From Pseudomonadota bacterium (GTDB lineage Bacteria; Pseudomonadota; Alphaproteobacteria; Rhodospirillales; 2-02-FULL-58-16), in the NCBI GenBank assembly GCA_022572335.1, contig JACZWD010000060.1, positions 1 to 12,252 of the forward strand: 12,252 bases of DNA, read 5' to 3'. Below, piece after piece: positions 1 through 7,211 of the stretch. A program made the position numbers and the translations under genes. The notes under the pieces were generated by a model. It was not told the DNA's origin. It saw only the letters and a program-made list of their open reading frames with translations, and made no database searches. Position 1 is the first letter of the stretch, and the number at the start of each line of letters is the position of its first letter.

Positions 1-51
1 ACAGCGCACGCTTAGGGCCGAAAACCTTGGTAAGCCGGCTCGTCGGGTCAT
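1..51 (-). CDS. Possible start of a divergent gene, cut by the window edge
   Basis: On the minus strand an ATG at 51-49 opens a frame that stays open for all 17 codons to the window edge (MTRRAGLPRFSALSVRC). A GGAG Shine-Dalgarno match ends 8 nt upstream of it (plus strand 60-63). A TATAAT hexamer lies further upstream on the same strand (69-74). Seventeen residues are too few to name a family, and the N-terminus is merely basic. The gene would be divergent from the TetR regulator and could share its control region. The call rests only on the start signals and the open frame. Confidence 0.4.
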   Translation of the reverse strand, partial: MTRRAGLPRFSALSVRC

Positions 52-68
52 GATCAGCGCTCCTTGGT

Positions 69-74
69 ATTATA
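69..74 (-). promoter_or_regulatory. Candidate -10 box for the left-edge minus-strand gene
   Basis: The minus strand reads TATAAT here, a perfect -10 consensus in an otherwise very GC-rich spacer. It lies about 18 bases upstream of the ATG at 51. No good -35 box is visible at 16-18 bp spacing (the hexamer there reads GAGACC). The predicted transcript would begin close to the Shine-Dalgarno sequence, giving a very short leader. The promoter is plausible but unproven. Confidence 0.35.
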
Positions 75-179
75 CGCTCCCTTCCCGGGCTGGTCTCCTG
101 GGCGGGCCCGGATTGTACGCGCCGCGTGGGTGCGCGCAAGTGCGCCGGGGAGGAGCGCGGCGTCGGCCGGCCAATATTC

Positions 180-208
180 TTGAACTATCGTTCCAAAAAT
201 GCTAGCGT
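180..208 (+). promoter_or_regulatory. tetR promoter with overlapping GAAC-N4-GTTC operator
   Basis: TTGAAC at 180-185 can serve as a -35 box, with a weak -10 (TAGCGT) at 203-208 after 17 bp. The inverted repeat GAAC-TATC-GTTC (182-193) overlaps the -35. The same GAAC-N4-GTTC architecture recurs at 907-918 in front of the AhpD-like gene. The obvious reading is that the TetR protein binds both sites and represses itself and its neighbour. The palindrome is seen directly; the binding is inferred from how TetR-family regulators usually act. Confidence 0.5.
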
Positions 209-231
209 ATCCGGGCGAGGGGGCATGTGCC

Positions 232-813
232 ATGGCAAGACCACGGGAATTCGACCGCGACCAGGTGGTCGACCGGGCGGTGGACGTTTTCTGGCGCCAG
301 GGCTTCGAGGCCACGTCCATCCAGGATCTGGTCGAGGCGACGGGCCTCAACCGCGGCAGCCTGTACAACACCTTCGGCGACAAGGCCGGCCTCTTCGAGG
401 CGGCGTTGGAACGGTACATGGCGGGCGCCCCGCCGCAGCATGTGGTGGCGGCCGCCGACAGCGGCCCGCCGCGCCAGGTGATCGGGGAGTTTTTCGCCCG
501 GCTGGTGGAGCTCGGCGCCTCCGACACGGAGCGCCGCGGATGCCTGATGACCAACACGGCGGCCGAACTGGCGGCGCGGGACGAACGGGTCGCGGCCCAG
601 GTGGCGGAAGCGATGCAGGGGCTGGAGGAGGCCCTGGTCCGGCTGATCGAGCGGGGCCAGGAGACCGGCGAGATCGCGCCCTGGCGGGACCCCCGCGCCC
701 TCGCCCGTTTCCTGGTGGCGGCGGCCCAGGGCCTGCACATCTCGGCCAAGCTCCATCGCGATCGCGCCGCCCTCGAGGCCATCGCCGGCATCGCCCTGTC
801 CAACCTGGACTGA
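232..813 (+). CDS. TetR/AcrR-family transcriptional regulator
   Basis: This is a 193-residue repressor-type regulator. The N-terminal TetR domain is clear: a helix around residues 7-24, then a helix-turn-helix at about 28-48 with the typical TS-x2-DLVEATGLNRGSLYNTFGDK pattern and the LF-x2-AL continuation. The C-terminal ligand domain contains the RRGCLMTNTAAELA stretch common in one large TetR/AcrR subgroup. Cys104 in that stretch is the only cysteine, so thiol sensing is possible but unproven. I chose ATG 232 because GAGGGGG lies 8 bases upstream (217-223); the in-frame ATG at 199 has no ribosome site and lies within the putative promoter. The gene precedes a same-strand AhpD-like gene and a DsbA-family gene, and matching palindromes lie before both itself and the AhpD-like gene. 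It therefore probably autoregulates and controls that redox locus. The ligand is unknown. Confidence 0.9.
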   Translation: MARPREFDRDQVVDRAVDVFWRQGFEATSIQDLVEATGLNRGSLYNTFGDKAGLFEAALERYMAGAPPQHVVAAADSGPPRQVIGEFFARLVELGASDTERRGCLMTNTAAELAARDERVAAQVAEAMQGLEEALVRLIERGQETGEIAPWRDPRALARFLVAAAQGLHISAKLHRDRAALEAIAGIALSNLD

Positions 814-841
814 CCGCGGGCCGGGAAATCGTGGTTTTTTT
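814..841 (+). terminator. Weak candidate rho-independent terminator after tetR
   Basis: Directly after the TGA stop, CCGCG (814-818) can pair with CGTGG (830-834) including one G-U pair. Seven T residues follow (835-841). The stem is short and the loop is 11 nt, so folding is marginal, but the T-run in this GC-rich context is notable. It would separate tetR from the promoter of the next gene. Confidence 0.35.
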
Positions 842-863
842 AAACGATCATTCAAATTGGCCG

Positions 864-922
864 TTGACACATGCCGGTGTGCCTGTTACATGCTCCCGCA
901 GTTATAGAACGGGCGTTCTATA
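864..922 (+). promoter_or_regulatory. Promoter and 20-bp palindromic operator of the AhpD-like gene
   Basis: TTGACA at 864-869 is a perfect -35 box; the -10 region around 886-892 (TTACAT/TACATG) is weak. Just downstream lies a perfect inverted repeat, TATAGAAC (903-910), GGGC, GTTCTATA (915-922), placed where a bound repressor would block the start of transcription. Its core GAAC-N4-GTTC matches the site at 182-193. A degenerate third copy, AAAC-GATC-ATTC, lies at 842-853 just upstream of the -35. Together these fit control by the adjacent TetR regulator. Confidence 0.65.
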
Positions 923-954
923 TTGGCCAACCCAACACGTCAGGAGCATGCACC

Positions 955-1517
955 ATGAGCAGGTACGCACCGCACACGGCCGAATCGGCGCCCGCGGCGT
1001 CCCGCGCCGGCCTCGACAAGGTGGCACGGAAATTCGGCCGCCTGCCCAACCTTTTCGCCGTCATGGCCGAATCCCCGGCGGCGCTGGACGGCTATCTGGC
1101 CCTGCACGGAAATTCGAGCAGAGCGCGTTCAGCCCCGGCGAACGGCAGGTCCTGTTGCTCACCATCAGCACGGTGAACGGCTTCGCCTACTGCGTGGCGG
1201 TCCACACCATGGGGGGCGGGATGCCGGGCCTGTCCGACGCGGTCGTCGAGGCGATTCGCGACGGCAAACCCATCCCCGATGTGCGGCTGGCGGCGCTCAG
1301 CGGGTTCGCCACGGCGGTGGTGGAAAAGCGCGGCTGGGTGTCCGACGCCGAGATCGCCGCCTTCCTCGATGCCGGCTTCACCAAGGCGCAGGTGTTCGAG
1401 GTCGTGCTCGCGGTGTCGTTGAAGACGCTCAGAAACGACATCAACCACATCGCCGACACGCCGCTGGACGCGGCCCTGGAGGCGCACCGCTGGACCAGGC
1501 CCGCGGCCGCCGCCTGA
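955..1517 (+). pseudogene. Carboxymuconolactone decarboxylase/AhpD-like gene, frameshifted
   Basis: Two frames together encode one AhpD-like alkylhydroperoxidase-fold protein of about 187 residues. The first 52 residues (955-1110) run MSRYAPHTAES...AALDGYLALHG. The remaining 135 residues (1110-1514) continue one frame back with KFEQSAFSPGERQVLLLTISTVNGFAYCVAVHTM and end at TGA 1515-1517. Without the shift the first frame stops at 1174-1176. A single missing base near 1109-1112 explains the break. ATG 955 has AGGAG 8 bases upstream. Family members usually show NGCxYCVAAH; here the first cysteine of the CxxC pair is Phe (NGFAYC), so even a repaired protein would lack the normal redox pair. The operator in front is intact. 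The break could be real decay or a sequencing/assembly indel. If functional, the family reduces peroxides or acts on lactones. Confidence 0.8.
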
Positions 1518-1581
1518 GCGCCCCGGGCTCCGGCCCGAGCCGCGCCCGGTCCCCGCTGTTCAGGCCCTTGGAGGGTACCGT

Positions 1582-2217
1582 ATGAATAGGGAAATCCTCT
1601 TCTTCGCCGATCCCATGTGTTCCTGGTGCTGGGGGTTTTCCCCGGTGCTCGACGCCATCGGCGAACACTTCGGCGACCAGGCGCCCGTATCCCTGGTCGT
1701 CGGCGGCCTCAGGCCCGGCACCACCGAGGTCATGAGCGACCACATGAAGGCGTCCATCCGCCATCACTGGGAGGAAGTGGGCCGGACCACGGGCCAGCCG
1801 TTCTCGTTCGCGTTCTTCGAGCGGGACGGGTTCGTCTACGACACCGAACCCGCCTGCCGGGCCGCGGTGACGGTCAGGAACCTGAAGCCGGAAGCGGCGC
1901 TGGCCTATTTCCGGGCGCTGCACCGCGGCTTCTACGTCGACAACGAAAACATCACGAAGCCGGGACCCCTGGCCGAACTGGCCAGCCATTTCGGCATCGA
2001 GCCCAAGGCCTTCGCCGACGCCTTCACCTCGGCCGAAATGATCGACCAGACGATCAACGATTTCCGCTACGCCCGCGGCCTCGGCATCACCGGGTTCCCG
2101 GCGCTGGTGGCGAAGGATGACGAAGGCCTTGCCGCCCTGGCGCTCGGTTACCGGCCCTTCGACGCGCTGAAGCCGGTGATCGAGTCCTGGCTGGACGGCA
2201 CATCGACCCGCGGCTAG
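1582..2217 (+). CDS. DsbA-family thiol oxidoreductase (cytoplasmic, CxxC)
   Basis: This 211-residue protein has a thioredoxin fold with the DsbA-type helical insert. Its N-terminus runs straight into the first strand and the active site PMCSWCWGF, with Cys13 and Cys16 forming the CxxC pair. The cis-proline loop is GITGFP (Pro173), and the length is normal for this group of predicted disulfide isomerases. There is no signal peptide or membrane anchor, so it is probably cytoplasmic, unlike classical periplasmic DsbA. GGAGGG at 1570-1575 supports the start. It begins 64 bases after the AhpD-like gene on the same strand, so the two may be cotranscribed under the TetR-controlled promoter. The role is probably thiol/disulfide exchange during oxidative or electrophile stress; glutathione- or isomerase-type activity is an alternative that the sequence cannot exclude. 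Confidence 0.85.
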   Translation: MNREILFFADPMCSWCWGFSPVLDAIGEHFGDQAPVSLVVGGLRPGTTEVMSDHMKASIRHHWEEVGRTTGQPFSFAFFERDGFVYDTEPACRAAVTVRNLKPEAALAYFRALHRGFYVDNENITKPGPLAELASHFGIEPKAFADAFTSAEMIDQTINDFRYARGLGITGFPALVAKDDEGLAALALGYRPFDALKPVIESWLDGTSTRG

Positions 2218-2227
2218 GGGCGCACCT

Positions 2228-2252
2228 GGGGGCGCGCCTGCGCGCCTCCCCC
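2228..2252 (+). terminator. GC hairpin after the DsbA-family gene (possible terminator)
   Basis: GGGGG (2228-2232) pairs with CCCCC (2248-2252). An inner stem GCGC (2234-2237) pairs with GCGC (2242-2245) around a 4-nt loop, with a small internal mismatch between the stems. It lies 10 bases after the stop codon and upstream of the argG promoter. No T-run follows, so it may act only as an mRNA 3' end or as a Rho-assisted stop. Confidence 0.35.
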
Positions 2253-2278
2253 GGACCGGCGTCGAAAGGCCCGGCCGC

Positions 2279-2306
2279 TTGCCCCGGCGGGGCATTTGCC
2301 TATACT
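2279..2306 (+). promoter_or_regulatory. Candidate sigma-70 promoter of argG
   Basis: TTGCCC (2279-2284) and TATACT (2301-2306) are separated by 16 bp, giving a predicted start near 2313 and a leader of about 40 bases before the argG ATG. The -10 differs from consensus at one position. Its position means the in-frame ATG at 2296 cannot be the start. No ArgR-type operator stands out. Confidence 0.5.
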
Positions 2307-2352
2307 GCGCCGCCTGTCCGTCCGCGCACCTGAACAGGACACTAGAGAACCC

Positions 2353-3561
<1,209 letters not shown>

Positions 3562-3564
3562 GTC

Positions 3565-3608
3565 CGCGCCGCGCGGCGCGCGCGGGTCAAATCGTGGGGC
3601 TCAGCCCC
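3565..3608. terminator. Two GC hairpins between the convergent argG and ATPase genes
   Basis: CGCGCC (3565-3570) and GGCGCG (3575-3580) form a 6-bp stem with a GCGC loop. GGGGC (3596-3600) and GCCCC (3604-3608) form a second stem whose 3-nt loop is the ATPase stop codon itself. Neither is followed by a T-run. They lie where a bidirectional terminator would be expected, but the second also resembles the 3-nt-loop GC hairpins elsewhere in the window. Confidence 0.4.
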
Positions 3609-5079
3609 CGCGTCCCGGCTGGTTGGAAAAGGGCAGGCCTGAGAGCGGGTGAAAACCTTGTTCAAGCGGCCATTCGACGAAAGCCTCACCGTACAGGTAA
3701 CACGTTACACTCACGGGCATAAAACGAATTTCCATATCATCGACTTGTTTCGAACCCAATGCGGTCCTTGTGCAAACCATTGGGTCCACGGGCACCTTCG
3801 CCTTCCTGCAAAATTCAACAAGGCCGCGCAATGACTCCCTCGGGTTCTCGAAAGCCCGGTCGCTCCATTTTACCTCTAACGCCTGGAACGCCCTCTGGGT
3901 TGAGGGATTTAGCATCACCAAATCGACCTCGCCGGCTTTCCATCTGGCGTAATGGAGCCATCGGAACGCTCGGCCCTGGACGAAATGACCGACAAGCGCG
4001 GTTTCCGCCAGTGGTCCCATCTCGGGATCGTCGGCGCCGACGGCGCCAAAGAGCGCCGCACGTAAGCACGCATTGGTCAGATAGACCTTAAAATGATTTT
4101 GCTTTTTGAACCGCCGGGCGTTCTGATCGACGCGGTAGATACGGGCGATAAGAAACGCAGCTTCCAGATAATCCAGGTATTTTTTTAACGTGTTTTTCGC
4201 CACCTGCGATGTTTGGGACAACTCGTTGATGCTCACTTCCTGAGCGGTGTTGTAGGCGAGTGTCGTGAAGAAACGTTTCAGTTCCTGGACATCGGCGATC
4301 CCATAGAGGCTCGGTATGTCACGGAGCAGAACCTTGTCGACGATGTCGTCGGCGATATACCGGTCCATTCGTTCCCGGACACGCTTTTCGACCACCGCTT
4401 CGGGAAAGCCGCCGAAGTTGAGGTAATCAATGAACGCCGAATTGAATTGATCGATTTTTCGGGAATCAAGCCCGGTCCCGTGGCCAAGCTTCAAGTCCAT
4501 GAGTTCCTTCCTTATTCCTTGAAACTCAAGAAACTCGCGGAACGTCAAGGACGGAAGCATAAAGTCGGTAAAACGCCCGGCGCCGGATTCCCGGCTCTTC
4601 AACTTCAACGCCGCCGCCGATGAACCCGAGGCGACGAAACGGATCGACGGGTAGGAATCGACCAGTGATTTCAGGTGGACTTCCCATTCCTTGTGATACT
4701 GGATTTCATCGAAGAAAACATAGAGGACGCTTCCGCGTGCGTGCCCGTGGATCGCCTGAAAATAGGTCAATAACGTTTCCAGGCTAAGCCCGGTGTAGAC
4801 CGGCGTATCGACGGAAACATAGAAGATGTTCCGCGCAGGCACCTTGTCGGTCAGGAGATGATCCACGGCTTGGTGGATCATCACCGTCTTGCCCACCCGG
4901 CGCGGGCCCATGAGGACGACGGCGCGCCGCACGGCGGTTTCCGTCACCAGCTTGACGAAACCATCGAAGTAGGCGCGGCGGGGCCAGTCGCGGAACCGCT
5001 CGTCGACCGCGCCCTCCTCCCACCACGGATTGTCGAAAGCGAGCCGGTTTTTTATTTCAGATTCAGGAACTTGGCGCAT
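3601..5079 (-). CDS. AAA-type ATPase with C-terminal DUF4143 nuclease-like domain
   Basis: This 492-residue ATP-binding protein has the AAA_14 plus DUF4143 architecture. The Walker A motif GPRRVGKT is at residues 58-65, Walker B VFFDEIQ at 121-127, and a sensor-like SGSSA at 151-155. The family's LPSLTFREFLEFQG is at about 175-188. A winged-helix stretch around 255-345 follows. The C-terminus carries GEVDLV (Asp386) and LEVKW (Glu402, Lys404), the layout of a PD-(D/E)xK nuclease-like site. The molecular function of this widespread family is not established. I chose ATG 5079; an in-frame TTG at 5097 would add six residues but lacks a ribosome site, and even the ATG has only a weak GACGGA. Base composition is clearly poorer in GC than its neighbours (about 42% over 3721-3780, hand count, against about 67% over 3241-3300 in argG), which suggests horizontal acquisition. 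It has its own AT-rich promoter region and no partner gene. Confidence 0.88.
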   Translation of the reverse strand: MRQVPESEIKNRLAFDNPWWEEGAVDERFRDWPRRAYFDGFVKLVTETAVRRAVVLMGPRRVGKTVMIHQAVDHLLTDKVPARNIFYVSVDTPVYTGLSLETLLTYFQAIHGHARGSVLYVFFDEIQYHKEWEVHLKSLVDSYPSIRFVASGSSAAALKLKSRESGAGRFTDFMLPSLTFREFLEFQGIRKELMDLKLGHGTGLDSRKIDQFNSAFIDYLNFGGFPEAVVEKRVRERMDRYIADDIVDKVLLRDIPSLYGIADVQELKRFFTTLAYNTAQEVSINELSQTSQVAKNTLKKYLDYLEAAFLIARIYRVDQNARRFKKQNHFKVYLTNACLRAALFGAVGADDPEMGPLAETALVGHFVQGRAFRWLHYARWKAGEVDLVMLNPSTQRAFQALEVKWSDRAFENPRESLRGLVEFCRKAKVPVDPMVCTRTALGSKQVDDMEIRFMPVSVTCYLYGEAFVEWPLEQGFHPLSGLPFSNQPGRGG

Positions 5080-5109
5080 TCCGTCACATTCAATCAATTT
5101 GTTGATCGA

Positions 5110-5148
5110 AATATTTCATAAGCGTCAACAAAAGTCAATCATTTGACT
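5110..5148 (-). promoter_or_regulatory. Promoter and inverted repeat upstream of the DUF4143 ATPase
   Basis: On the minus strand, TTGACT (5138-5133) and AATATT (5115-5110) are spaced by 17 bp in a locally AT-rich stretch. The -35 is half of a perfect inverted repeat, AGTCAA (5133-5138), TCAT, TTGACT (5143-5148). A factor bound there would compete with RNA polymerase, so this is a candidate operator. The repeat and boxes are visible; regulation is inferred. Confidence 0.45.
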
Positions 5149-5226
5149 GAAAATGAATCATCGGGTTCGGGATGAAGCCCGGGAAAACAAAGGGAGCTGC
5201 GGCAACGTCCGCGCGCGGCCTCTTGC

Positions 5227-5243
5227 GCGGGGTGCGCCCCCGC
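5227..5243. terminator. GC hairpin after the UDG-family gene
   Basis: GCGGGG (5227-5232) and CCCCGC (5238-5243) form a perfect 6-bp GC stem around a 5-nt loop. It begins 7 bases beyond the minus-strand stop codon at 5250-5252. There is no T-run on the minus strand. It may terminate or stabilise the cobB-UDG transcript. Confidence 0.4.
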
Positions 5244-5249
5244 ACCTCT

Positions 5250-5834
5250 CTACCCGAGGATTTGCCGCACCCGTTCCCTCAGCTCCGGCACCACGTCCGC
5301 CTCGAACCAGGGGTTTCGCTTGAGCCAGCCGGTGGTGCGCCAGCTCGGATGCGGCGTCGGCAGGAACTCCGGCAGGTAGGCGCGCCACGCCTTCACCGTT
5401 TCCGTCATGGTCTTCGCGCGCCGTCCGCCCAAATAAAACGCCTGGGCGTACGTCCCCACCAGCAACGTCAGCGCGATCTTCGGCAGGGCGGCCCGCAGCG
5501 GCGGATGCCACAGGGGCGCGCACTCGGGCCGGGGCGGGTTGTCGCCGCCGTTCCCGGCCCGGCCCGGATAGCAGAACCCGGTCGGGATGATGGCGATGCG
5601 CCGGGCGTCGTAGAAGGTGTCCCGGTCCATGTCCAGCCAAGCGCGCAGGCGGTCGCCCGAGGGATCGTTCCACGGGATTCCGCTCTCGTGCACCCTCGTC
5701 CCCGGCGCCTGGCCGACGATCATCAGCCGCGCCCCGGCCGCCGCCCTGAGGACCGGACGCGGCCCCAGCGGCAGATGGGCCGCGCAGATGCGGCAGGCGC
5801 GCACGTCGCCGAGCAGGGTCTCGAGATCGGGCAT
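5250..5834 (-). CDS. Uracil-DNA glycosylase family protein, probable [4Fe-4S] type
   Basis: This is a 194-residue member of the UDG superfamily, which removes uracil from DNA by cutting the N-glycosidic bond in base excision repair. Motif A reads GQAPG (41-45), followed by GIPWNDPSGDRLRAWL (52-67). The C-terminal motif is HPSWR (162-166), and a conserved NPWFE follows at 174-178. Four cysteines, Cys14, Cys17, Cys88 and Cys105, follow the C-x2-C-x70-C-x16-C spacing used by iron-sulfur UDGs of family 4. Family 4 normally has GEAPG, so the exact family and substrate are open. The start at 5834 has GAGGAG immediately upstream and begins just before the CxxC; longer in-frame starts would add 40 low-complexity residues. 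It lies 88 bases downstream of cobB on the same strand and is probably cotranscribed. Confidence 0.82.
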   Translation of the reverse strand: MPDLETLLGDVRACRICAAHLPLGPRPVLRAAAGARLMIVGQAPGTRVHESGIPWNDPSGDRLRAWLDMDRDTFYDARRIAIIPTGFCYPGRAGNGGDNPPRPECAPLWHPPLRAALPKIALTLLVGTYAQAFYLGGRRAKTMTETVKAWRAYLPEFLPTPHPSWRTTGWLKRNPWFEADVVPELRERVRQILG

Positions 5835-5922
5835 GGTCTCCTCGCGGCGCGGCTTCGGGGTATCTTCGGCATCGCCCCGGGCCGCGCCTGTCGACGACAC
5901 GTCCGGTGTCGTATTCACCACC

Positions 5923-6648
5923 CTACCAGCCCTCCGACAATACCTTCTCCACATAGGCCGGCACCACTTCCGTCGCCGGGCCGTAGACGGTCTCGGCGAA
6001 CAGGCTGGCGCCCTCCGACGGCTCCAGGTTCAGCTCCACCGTGTGGGCGCCGCCGGACAGGCCGACGTGCTCGACGAAGCCGGCCGCCGGATAGACGTTG
6101 CCCGACGTGCCCACGGACATGAACAGCGCGCACGCCGACAGTTCATCGTAAATGCGCTCCATCTCCATCGGCATCTCGCCGAACCACACCACGTGGGGCC
6201 TCAGCGTTCCGGTGGCGGCGCAGTCCCCGCAGGCGTCCCCGACGCCGAGGTCCGAGGTCCTCGGGAAAACATGGCCGCACGCGGCGCAGCGCACCTTCAG
6301 CAGCTCGCCGTGCATGTGCACCAGGTTGCGGCTGCCCGCCTTCTCATGCAGGTCGTCGATGTTCTGGGTCACCACCAGCACCCGGCCCGGCCATTCGCCG
6401 GCGAGGCGCGCCAGCGCCTCGTGCGCGGCGTTGGGGTGCACGCCGCCGCCGGCCAGCCTGCTGCGCCGGGCGTTGTAGAACGCGTGCACCGCCACCGGAT
6501 CGCGGGCGAAGGCCTCGGGCGTGGCCACGTCCTCGAGGCGCACCCTGGCCCAGATGCCGTCGGCGTCGCGGAAGGTGTCGAGGCCGGACTCTTTCGAAAT
6601 GCCGGCGCCCGTGAGGACGACGATGTGTCGCTCGGATGTCGCGCTCAT
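5923..6648 (-). CDS. cobB: NAD-dependent Sir2 deacylase (CobB-type)
   Basis: This 241-residue sirtuin removes acyl groups from protein lysines using NAD+, yielding nicotinamide and O-acyl-ADP-ribose, in the cytoplasm. The NAD motif GAGIS is at residues 14-18, TQNIDDLHEKAG at 94-105, and catalytic His113 lies in HMHGEL. Four zinc ligands are present as two CxxC pairs, Cys121/Cys124 and Cys140/Cys143. Tyr58 and Arg61 (YNAR) form the Y-x2-R signature of class III sirtuins, which accept succinyl and malonyl as well as acetyl groups. The C-terminal SVGTSGNVYPAAGF motif is complete. The ribosome site upstream of 6648 is weak. The gene is divergent from the phosphatase gene across a 73-base gap, and the UDG-family gene follows it on the same strand. 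Confidence 0.95.
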   Translation of the reverse strand: MSATSERHIVVLTGAGISKESGLDTFRDADGIWARVRLEDVATPEAFARDPVAVHAFYNARRSRLAGGGVHPNAAHEALARLAGEWPGRVLVVTQNIDDLHEKAGSRNLVHMHGELLKVRCAACGHVFPRTSDLGVGDACGDCAATGTLRPHVVWFGEMPMEMERIYDELSACALFMSVGTSGNVYPAAGFVEHVGLSGGAHTVELNLEPSEGASLFAETVYGPATEVVPAYVEKVLSEGW

Positions 6649-6656
6649 TGAGGCTC

Positions 6657-6685
6657 TTGCCCGTGACGTGTAGGGTCATGATAAT
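6657..6685 (+). promoter_or_regulatory. Candidate promoter of the LMW phosphatase gene
   Basis: TTGCCC (6657-6662) and GATAAT (6680-6685) are spaced by exactly 17 bp in the cobB/phosphatase divergent gap. The predicted start is near 6692, about 30 bases before the TTG start codon. Each box is close to the sigma-70 consensus. The cobB promoter must lie in the same 73 bases or over the phosphatase start; no clear boxes are visible for it. Confidence 0.5.
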
Positions 6686-6721
6686 CCACGTCGGCGTCGG
6701 AAAACCACGGAGAAGTCCCCA

Positions 6722-7195
6722 TTGGTCAACGTGATGTTCGTCTGCCTGGGCAACATCTGCCGTTCGCCCACCGCCGAGGGCGTGTTCCGGGCGCTGGTCG
6801 AGCGCGAGGGCTTGAGCGAGGCCATCGGCGTCGATTCCGCGGGCCTCGGCGACTGGCACGTGGGCGATGCGCCCGACCCCAGGGCCCAGGCCGCGGCGCG
6901 GCGGCGCGGCATCAGCCTGAGCGGACAACGGGCCCGCACGATCAGGCCCGAGGACTTCACGGCCTTCGACTACGTGCTGGCCATGGACACGCGGAACCAC
7001 GCCGATCTGTCGCACATGTGCCCGCCCGGCGAGGAGCACCGGCTCGGCCTGTTCCTGGATTTCGCGCCGGACGCCGGACGGCGCGACGTGCCCGACCCCT
7101 ATTACGGAGACGCCCACGGATTCGACTTGGTGCTGGACCTGACCGAGAAGGCCGCGCAAGGGCTGCTCGCCCACATCCGCGAGAACCACTTGTGA
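6722..7195 (+). CDS. Low-molecular-weight protein-tyrosine-phosphatase-like phosphatase
   Basis: This 157-residue cytoplasmic enzyme is of standard length for the family. The P-loop CLGNICRS is at residues 8-15, with nucleophile Cys8 and phosphate-binding Arg14. The general-acid loop is VPDPYYG at 123-129 (Asp125). The start is most likely TTG 6722: GGAGAAG (6709-6715) is well placed, and the resulting MVNVMFVCLGN matches the usual short lead into the P-loop, whereas the ATG at 6734 would leave only three residues before Cys. Family members dephosphorylate protein tyrosines, and some act on sugar-phosphate adducts of proteins. The downstream same-strand gene is a fructosamine-3-kinase homologue, and that pairing suggests a role as a protein ribulosamine-5-phosphatase; this is inference from context and remembered literature. 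An arsenate reductase is unlikely because the DPYYG loop is intact. Confidence 0.93.
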   Translation: MVNVMFVCLGNICRSPTAEGVFRALVEREGLSEAIGVDSAGLGDWHVGDAPDPRAQAAARRRGISLSGQRARTIRPEDFTAFDYVLAMDTRNHADLSHMCPPGEEHRLGLFLDFAPDAGRRDVPDPYYGDAHGFDLVLDLTEKAAQGLLAHIRENHL

Positions 7196-7211
7196 CCGGC
7201 ACCGCAACCGG

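Noticed and set aside
126..1109. A plus-strand frame upstream of and joined to the AhpD-like C-terminal half
   Set aside because: Only the part after about 1110 matches the AhpD-like family. The earlier part is Gly/Arg/Pro-rich out-of-frame translation of tetR and its spacer, so it is not a fusion protein.
1105..1116. Programmed -1 ribosomal frameshift in the AhpD-like gene
   Set aside because: The local GGAAATT sequence does not form an X-XXY-YYZ slippery heptamer in the zero frame, and I see no clear downstream stimulatory hairpin. A missing base is simpler.
3562..5220. Direct repeats flanking the DUF4143 gene as insertion-site duplications
   Set aside because: The only shared strings I found, such as GTCCGCGC at 3562-3569 and 5207-5214, are short GC runs expected by chance here.
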